A DNA stretch of 64,000 nucleotides from Pseudomonas sp. B21-056 (lineage in GTDB: Bacteria > Pseudomonadota > Gammaproteobacteria > Pseudomonadales > Pseudomonadaceae), in the NCBI RefSeq assembly GCF_026016325.1, contig NZ_CP087203.1:4340001-4404000 (forward strand). The letters run 5' to 3'. Of this stretch, positions 58,699-64,000 are shown piece by piece. A program made the position numbers and the translations under genes. The first letter of the stretch is position 1; each line of letters opens with the position of its first letter. Below the pieces are notes generated by a model, which ran no database searches, had not been told where the DNA came from, and was given only the letters and a program-made list of their open reading frames with translations.

Positions 58699-59615
58699 AG
58701 CCCGGCAGGCACCGGCGGAACCACCATCGGCTCGATTGGCGCGGCGACGAATGTCGGCGTCGGCAGGCCCATCAGTTGAGCCAACAGGTTACCCAGGCGC
58801 GGACGCAGTTCCTGGCGATGAATGATCATGTCGATGGCGCCGTGTTCCAGCAGGAACTCACTGCGCTGGAAACCTTCCGGCAGTTTTTCGCGCACGGTTT
58901 GCTCGATGACGCGTGGACCGGCAAAGCCGATCAGGGCTTTCGGCTCGCCGACGATCACGTCGCCCAGCATCGCCAGGCTGGCGGAAACGCCACCGTAGAC
59001 CGGATCGGTCAGCACGGAAATGAACGGAAGGCCTTCTTCACGCAGACGCGCCAGGACGGCAGAAGTCTTGGCCATCTGCATCAGCGAGATCAATGCCTCC
59101 TGCATCCGCGCACCGCCGGAAGCGGCGAAGCAGATCATTGGGCAACGGTTTTCCAGGGCATAGTTGGCGGCGCGAACGAAGCGCTCGCCGACGATGGCGC
59201 CCATGGAACCGCCCATGAAGGAGAATTCGAAGGCCGAGACCACCACCGGCATGCCCAACAGGGTGCCACTCATGGACACCAGGGCGTCTTTTTCACCGGT
59301 CTGCTTCTGGGCCGCGGTCAGGCGGTCCTTGTACTTCTTGCCGTCGCGGAATTTCAGGCGATCCACGGGCTCCAGGTCGGCACCCAGCTCAACACGGCCT
59401 TCGGCGTCCAGGAAGATGTCGATACGGGCACGCGCACCGATGCGCATGTGGTGGTTGCACTTGGGGCAAACGTCCAAGGTCTTTTCCAGCTCGGGGCGGT
59501 ACAGCACCGCTTCGCAGGATGGACATTTGTGCCACAGACCTTCAGGCACCGAGCTTTTCTTCACCTCGGAACGCATGATCGAAGGGATCAGTTTGTCTAC
59601 CAACCAGTTGCTCAT
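58695..59615 (-). CDS. accD: Acetyl-CoA carboxylase carboxyltransferase beta subunit
   Basis: 306 residues. Zinc ribbon with Cys31, Cys34, Cys50 and Cys53 (KCPSC...CPKC) and the crotonase-like core [19 protein letters not shown]. Forms the carboxyltransferase with AccA for malonyl-CoA. Start 59615 follows GAAAG and matches the family N-terminus [13 protein letters not shown]. Confidence 0.95.
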   Translation of the reverse strand: MSNWLVDKLIPSIMRSEVKKSSVPEGLWHKCPSCEAVLYRPELEKTLDVCPKCNHHMRIGARARIDIFLDAEGRVELGADLEPVDRLKFRDGKKYKDRLTAAQKQTGEKDALVSMSGTLLGMPVVVSAFEFSFMGGSMGAIVGERFVRAANYALENRCPMICFAASGGARMQEALISLMQMAKTSAVLARLREEGLPFISVLTDPVYGGVSASLAMLGDVIVGEPKALIGFAGPRVIEQTVREKLPEGFQRSEFLLEHGAIDMIIHRQELRPRLGNLLAQLMGLPTPTFVAAPIEPMVVPPVPAGL

Positions 59616-59872
59616 GCTTTCTTTCTCCAGTACCGGCGGCCCGAACGCTCTGGTTCGCGGCCCCGCGTATGCCCTTGAGCTAAATTCATTGTGCGGCGAG
59701 GGCCGAAAGGCCACCACGGTCAGTGCCAGACATGACCTGCGTGCAGCCCAACCTTCCTCAACCATTCCTGCAACCGCTGCACCGCGGTTGCCACTACGCT
59801 ATCGGCCCGCCCGGAGGCGGCGCCTGCCTGCTGTGTACAGTGCAGGTATGGACGGCGGCAGTCTGCCAGCCG

Positions 59873-60505
59873 TCACATTGGCGACTGGCTGCTGCGTACA
59901 GCCGCCATGAACGCCCGGATCTTCGCCGGGTCCTTGATGCCCTTGCCCTGCTCCACCCCACCGCTGACGTCTACCGCGTAAGGACGAACCTGGCGAATCG
60001 CTTCGGCCACGTTGTCAGCCGTCAGGCCACCGGCGAGGATGATCGGCTTGCTCAGGCCATGGGGCACCAGCGACCAGTCGAACGCTTCACCGGTACCACC
60101 TGGAACGCCCTCTACATAAGTGTCCAGCAAAATGCCACTGGCGCTGGCAAACGTCTCGCAAGCGGCCGCGATGTCATCCCCCGCCTTGACCCGCAGCGCC
60201 TTGATGTAGGGACGGTGCCAGCCTTCGCAATCGGCCGGCATCTCGTCGCCATGGAACTGCAACAGGCCCAGCGGCACCGCATCGAGTATCTCGCCCAGCT
60301 CGCAACGGCTGGCGTTGACGAACAGGCCGACCGGGGTCACGAACGGCGGCAAGGCCTGGATGATCGCCCTCGCCTGCTGCACGGTCACCGCCCGCGGGCT
60401 CTTGGCATAGAACACCAGCCCGATGGCATCGGCCCCGGCCTCGACAGCCGCCAGCGCGTCCTCGACGCGGGTGATCCCGCAAATCTTGCTGCGAACGACC
60501 GACAT
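59873..60505 (-). CDS. trpF: Phosphoribosylanthranilate isomerase
   Basis: 210 residues. Catalytic cysteine in KICGITR (Cys9), the general acid in [26 protein letters not shown] and [10 protein letters not shown] are typical. Third committed step of tryptophan synthesis. The 257 bases between it and accD contain no gene I can support. Confidence 0.94.
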   Translation of the reverse strand: MSVVRSKICGITRVEDALAAVEAGADAIGLVFYAKSPRAVTVQQARAIIQALPPFVTPVGLFVNASRCELGEILDAVPLGLLQFHGDEMPADCEGWHRPYIKALRVKAGDDIAAACETFASASGILLDTYVEGVPGGTGEAFDWSLVPHGLSKPIILAGGLTADNVAEAIRQVRPYAVDVSGGVEQGKGIKDPAKIRAFMAAVRSSQSPM

Positions 60506-60567
60506 GTTGTCAAAACCCCAGGTAAATCCGTGAAAGTCCCGGATGGTAGCAAATGCAACGGAGGGCG

Positions 60568-61392
60568 TCAGCCGTCGAGTTCCGAGAAGCCGGTGAGGAA
60601 ATGTGGCCCGATGTAACGCTGCGGCAATTCGAACTCGTCGCGATATTCAACCTGCACCAGGTACAAGCCGAACGGATGCGCGGTCACGCCGCCGGAACGG
60701 CGGATGCGGCTGTCGAGTACTTCCTTGATCCACTCCACCGGCCGTTCACCGGCGCCAATGGTCATCAGCACGCCGGCGATGTTGCGCACCATGTGGTGCA
60801 GGAAGGCACTGGCGCGGATGTCGAGCACGATCATCTTGCCGTGACGGGTCACGCGCAGGTGATGCAGTTCCTTGATCGGCGACTTGGCCTGGCACTGGCC
60901 GGCACGAAAGGCGCTGAAATCGTGAACCCCGACCAGGTATTGCGCGGCTTCGGCCATGCGCTCGACATCCAGCGGACGGTGGTTCCAGGTGATTTCTTCG
61001 TTCAGGTGCGCCGGGCGGATCTGGTCGTTGTAGATCACGTAGCGATAACGCCGGGCGATGGCTTTGAAACGCGCATGGAAATGCGCCGGCATCACCTTGG
61101 CCCAACTGACGCTGACGTCGTGGGGCAAGTTGATATTGGCGCCCATGACCCAGGCCTTCATCGAACGCTCGACCTGGGTGTCGAAATGCACCACCTGGCC
61201 GCAGGCATGCACGCCGGCATCGGTGCGCCCAGCGCAGTGCAGCGACACAGGTGTATCGGCGACTTTGGACAGCGCGTTTTCAAGGGTTTCCTGCACGGTC
61301 GCCACACCGGAAGCCTGGCGCTGCCAGCCGCGATAACGCGAGCCTTTGTATTCAACGCCCAAGGCGATCCGGGAAAAGCCGTCAGCCGCCAT
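60568..61392 (-). CDS. truA: tRNA pseudouridine(38-40) synthase
   Basis: 274 residues from ATG 61392, close to the usual length. Catalytic Asp58 in [27 protein letters not shown] and [13 protein letters not shown] follow. TTG starts at 61422 and 61449 would lengthen it by 10 or 19 residues. Modifies the anticodon stem-loop. Confidence 0.93.
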   Translation of the reverse strand: MAADGFSRIALGVEYKGSRYRGWQRQASGVATVQETLENALSKVADTPVSLHCAGRTDAGVHACGQVVHFDTQVERSMKAWVMGANINLPHDVSVSWAKVMPAHFHARFKAIARRYRYVIYNDQIRPAHLNEEITWNHRPLDVERMAEAAQYLVGVHDFSAFRAGQCQAKSPIKELHHLRVTRHGKMIVLDIRASAFLHHMVRNIAGVLMTIGAGERPVEWIKEVLDSRIRRSGGVTAHPFGLYLVQVEYRDEFELPQRYIGPHFLTGFSELDG

Positions 61393-61519
61393 TTCGGCGG
61401 CCGGGTTGTCTATGTTTGCCAAGGAATTACAGCCTGCTGAGGTACGCAAAGGCGGGCATTATAAGGCGGGTGGGGTGGGATGCCAGTGCAACCGTCGATC
61501 CTGCGGCGGATGTGCCGGC

Positions 61520-61600
61520 CTTATCGCGAGCAGGCTCGCTCCCACAAGGTTCTGTGAACGCTGCAGATCCCCTGTGGGAGCGAGCCTGCTCGCGATGAGG
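61520..61600. repeat. REP pair (BIME)
   Basis: TATCGCGAGCAGGCTCGCTC near 61522 and its inverted partner from 61571 to 61600, between truA and fimV. Confidence 0.92.
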
Positions 61601-61632
61601 CCAGCCCGGACACCTTCGCATTCAGCCCAAAC

Positions 61633-61660
61633 AAAAACGGCAGCCCCAATGGCTGCCGCG
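61633..61660 (-). terminator. fimV terminator
   Basis: CGGCAGCC-ATTGG-GGCTGCCG on the minus strand followed by T5, 18 bases past the fimV stop. Confidence 0.88.
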
Positions 61661-61678
61661 CTTGTTACTGCAAAGATC

Positions 61679-64000
61679 TCACACCAGGCGCGTCAGCATC
61701 TCCTGCGCTTCGCTCTTCTGGGTCGCATCGCCTTCGCTGAGGACTTCACCAAGGATATCCCGGGCGCCGTCATGGTCGCCCATGTCGATGTAGGCCTGGG
61801 CCAGGTCGAGCTTGGTCGCCACTTCATCGGTGCCGCTGAGGAAGTCGAAGTCCGGCTCGTCCTCGACACTGGCCAGGGCGTCTTCCGCCGTGAAGGATGG
61901 CTGGCCCAGGCTGTCGGACAGGCGATCCAGTTCGGCGTTGACATCGTCCAGCTCGGACTCGAAGGGATCCTTCGGTGCGTCCATTTCGTCAGCCAGGGAC
62001 AGATCGAAATCCGCCGGCAGCTCGAGATCGTCGGCTGGGGTGTCGAGCAAGGCCGGGGTGTCGGCCGCAGGCACGTCCAGACCCTTGAGGTCGTCGCCCA
62101 GGTCCAGCAGGAAGTCTTCATCTTCCAGGGCTGGAGCCGGGGCATCGGCGCCCAGGTCCAGGTCGAACTCCGACAGATCGTCCAGGCTTTCGTTGGCTTC
62201 GGTCTGCTGCTTGAGCACCGATTCGAAGCTCAGATCGTCGTCCATCGGGAACGCATCCAGCTCCGCTACCGGCTCAGGGGCGGGCGCTGTCGGTGCGTTC
62301 TCCAGGTCATCCAGACTCAGGTCGAAGGCACTGTCCAGTTCTTCATTGGTTGCCGGCGTTTCTTCCAGCAGTTCCTTGACGTACTGGGCGTCCAGTTCGG
62401 CAGCCACCGCCGCCGCGGCCAGGGTGGCACTGGTGGCAACCACCATGGCCGGGAAGCGGCTCTTGAGCTGCTCGACCTGGGCGAAGTTTTCACCATTGGC
62501 CACCAACTGGCGTTCCTGGGCGACAAACGCGTCGCGGTCGCCCTGCTGGCCGTAGACTTCCATCAGTTTCAGGCGCAGGTCGCTGCGCTGTGGCTCGGCC
62601 TTGATGCCTTGCTCGAGCTGATCGGCCGCCTGGTTCAAGCGCCCGCGATCGATATGGGCCTGCGCCTGGCCCAGCACGTCGTCGAAAGGATCGGCAGCCG
62701 GGGCGACCAATGGCGCCGCGATAGGCGCCGAGACCACCACAGGAGCAACCACAGGAGCCGGCTGGGGAATCGGCTTGGGGGCCGGCGCAGGGGCTGGCTT
62801 GGGATCGAGCTTTACGCTTGGCGCGGGTACTTCAATGCCCTCGAAGCTGCTCGGGGGCAGATCGAGCTCCGGGGAGAAGTCGGCCTCCTCCTCGAGGGCT
62901 CGAGCCATGCGCAGATGCTTCTCGGCTTCCTGGTGGGCCTTTCGGCGACGGGCGAGCAGCAACAACAGCAACAGCAGGACCAACGCCCCACCGCCGACCA
63001 AACCGAGCAGGATCGGGTTGGTCAGCAGGTCGTTGTACTTCTGCTCGCTGGATACCGCCGGTTCCTCGGCCGGAGTAGCCGCAGGCGTCGCTTCGGGTGT
63101 CGCTTCAGGGGCCACCTGCGGTGCAGGCGCCGGGACCTGTGCCGTCGGTGCGGGCGTCAACTGCGCCGACATTGCCGGTGGCGCTTCATTGGCTGGCGGA
63201 ACCGCGGCACCTTCGGCCTGCATCTTCGCCAGCTGATTGTTCTTCAGCTCGATCAGGCGCTGCAGCTTGTCCAACTGGCTCTGCAGATCGGCCATGCGGC
63301 TTTTCAGTTCTTCATTGTCACGGCGAGCCGAGTCGAGGCTTTCTTGGGTGACCGCGAGCTTGTTGCTCAGGGCCTGGGCATCACCGGCAGCCCCCTTGCC
63401 TTTGCCCTTGCCCGCCTTCGCAGACTCGGCCGTCACCAGGCTCAGGTTATCGCGGCCTGCGGTCTGCGCCGGTGCGGCTTCCCCCTGCCCACGCTTGGTC
63501 GCGTCCAGTTGCTGCCGGCCACCAGGTGCTGCAGTCGCACGCCCTTGACGCCCCTGGCGCCAGGCGGCGTTCTGCGCAGCCACTTCGGCAATGGCCTGGG
63601 GTTGTGGCAACGCGGTGCTTTGCACCGGGTCCGGCAGGCGCAGGACCTGGCCGGTCTTGAGCAGGTTGATGTTGCCGTTGATGAATGCGTGCGGGTTCAG
63701 CGCCTGGATCGCCAGCATGGTTTGCTGGACCGACCCGCCGTTGCGGGCCTTGGCGGCGATTTCCCAGAGGGTATCGCGCGGTGTGGTGGTGTACTGGGAC
63801 GGTTTGGTAGCGCCGGTGACCGGCGTCGACACCACCTGGGGCGGTTTCGGTCGGGCGGCCTCGGCAGCCTGGGGCGAGAACTTGGACGGATCGACCAGTA
63901 CGCTGTAGTCACGCAGCAGGCGGCCATTGGGCCACATCACCTGCACGAGGAACTTGACCAGCGGTTCGGACAACGGCCGGCTGGAGGTCACCCGCAGGAC
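61679..64000 (-). CDS. fimV: Pilus assembly / polar scaffold protein FimV (5' end outside window)
   Basis: At least 773 residues, open to the window edge. Visible parts: the end of the N-terminal domain (EPLVKFLVQVMWPNGRLLRD), a LysM peptidoglycan-binding domain (PRDTLWEIAAKARNGGS to GQVLRLP), a coiled coil (about ESLDSARRDNEELKSRM), one membrane helix (LVGGGALVLLLLLLLLARRR), TPR-like region, a long acidic cytoplasmic stretch and the conserved C-terminal TPR (DEVATKLDLAQAYIDMGDHD). FimV organises type IV pili and polar signalling. Confidence 0.93.
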   Translation of the reverse strand, partial: VLRVTSSRPLSEPLVKFLVQVMWPNGRLLRDYSVLVDPSKFSPQAAEAARPKPPQVVSTPVTGATKPSQYTTTPRDTLWEIAAKARNGGSVQQTMLAIQALNPHAFINGNINLLKTGQVLRLPDPVQSTALPQPQAIAEVAAQNAAWRQGRQGRATAAPGGRQQLDATKRGQGEAAPAQTAGRDNLSLVTAESAKAGKGKGKGAAGDAQALSNKLAVTQESLDSARRDNEELKSRMADLQSQLDKLQRLIELKNNQLAKMQAEGAAVPPANEAPPAMSAQLTPAPTAQVPAPAPQVAPEATPEATPAATPAEEPAVSSEQKYNDLLTNPILLGLVGGGALVLLLLLLLLARRRKAHQEAEKHLRMARALEEEADFSPELDLPPSSFEGIEVPAPSVKLDPKPAPAPAPKPIPQPAPVVAPVVVSAPIAAPLVAPAADPFDDVLGQAQAHIDRGRLNQAADQLEQGIKAEPQRSDLRLKLMEVYGQQGDRDAFVAQERQLVANGENFAQVEQLKSRFPAMVVATSATLAAAAVAAELDAQYVKELLEETPATNEELDSAFDLSLDDLENAPTAPAPEPVAELDAFPMDDDLSFESVLKQQTEANESLDDLSEFDLDLGADAPAPALEDEDFLLDLGDDLKGLDVPAADTPALLDTPADDLELPADFDLSLADEMDAPKDPFESELDDVNAELDRLSDSLGQPSFTAEDALASVEDEPDFDFLSGTDEVATKLDLAQAYIDMGDHDGARDILGEVLSEGDATQKSEAQEMLTRLV

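Overview
The window looks like a chromosomal segment of a Pseudomonas of the P. fluorescens complex. The evidence is the high-GC codon use, the block fimV-truA-trpF-accD-folC-dedD-cvpA-purF-metZ in the order usual for Pseudomonas, several copies of a Pseudomonas-type REP palindrome (core GCGAGCAGGCTCGC), and three sigma54/LysR/MocR-style regulatory units. Species assignment is inference.

Layout. (1) 1-15.85 kb, plus strand: one tightly packed exopolysaccharide operon. It holds a truncated lipid-carrier sugar transferase, a CpsD-like ATPase with an aberrant P-loop, a Wza-type export lipoprotein, a GumC/Wzc-type co-polymerase, three glycosyltransferases, a Wzy/ligase-family protein, a polysaccharide deacetylase, a Wzx-type flippase, a glycosidase-like periplasmic protein, two tandem GNAT paralogues, a third acetyltransferase and a ChbG/YdjC deacetylase. 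Together they describe a Wzx/Wzy-dependent pathway for a modified (deacetylated and probably acylated) polymer. (2) 15.9-17.5 kb: an orphan antitoxin whose toxin gene survives only as its two ends, then an alpha/beta hydrolase. (3) 17.5-25.8 kb: a six-gene ABC transporter operon resembling glycerol transporter GlpSTPQUV, read leftward from a good sigma54 promoter, and the divergent AcoR-like sigma54 activator. The spacer carries seven TGAACA-type repeats in two equal triplets plus one. (4) 25.8-37 kb: accessory genes including a CigR-like protein, a doubly broken MFS transporter, a delta-60 repeat protein, AzlCD, an HD-domain protein, small lipoproteins, a PACE-type efflux protein with a divergent LysR regulator, a phosphatase, GNAT and a DUF4410-type lipoprotein. 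(5) 37-44.5 kb: a TetR/DJ-1 pair, then a low-GC patch with a Rap1a/Tai-type immunity protein, a short inverted-repeat element, an IS110-family element (IS1111-like layout) with a frameshifted transposase, and a deleted group II intron, all ending at tRNA-Val(GAC). (6) 44.8-49.6 kb: a PuuB-like oxidase, a PhzF gene with an in-frame stop, LysE and VOC genes divergent from a MocR regulator. (7) 49.6-52.4 kb: a three-domain flavin/iron-sulfur oxidoreductase and a tRNA-Val(UAC)-Asp-Asp cluster. (8) 52.4-64 kb, all minus strand: SDR, metZ, purF, cvpA, dedD, folC, accD, trpF, truA and a 5'-truncated fimV.

The parts most worth following up are the polysaccharide operon with its atypical ATPase and modification enzymes, the sigma54/TGAACA control region, and the mobile-element nest beside tRNA-Val. 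I did not find a clear new defence system. No database search was possible; family names rest on recognised motifs and gene order.
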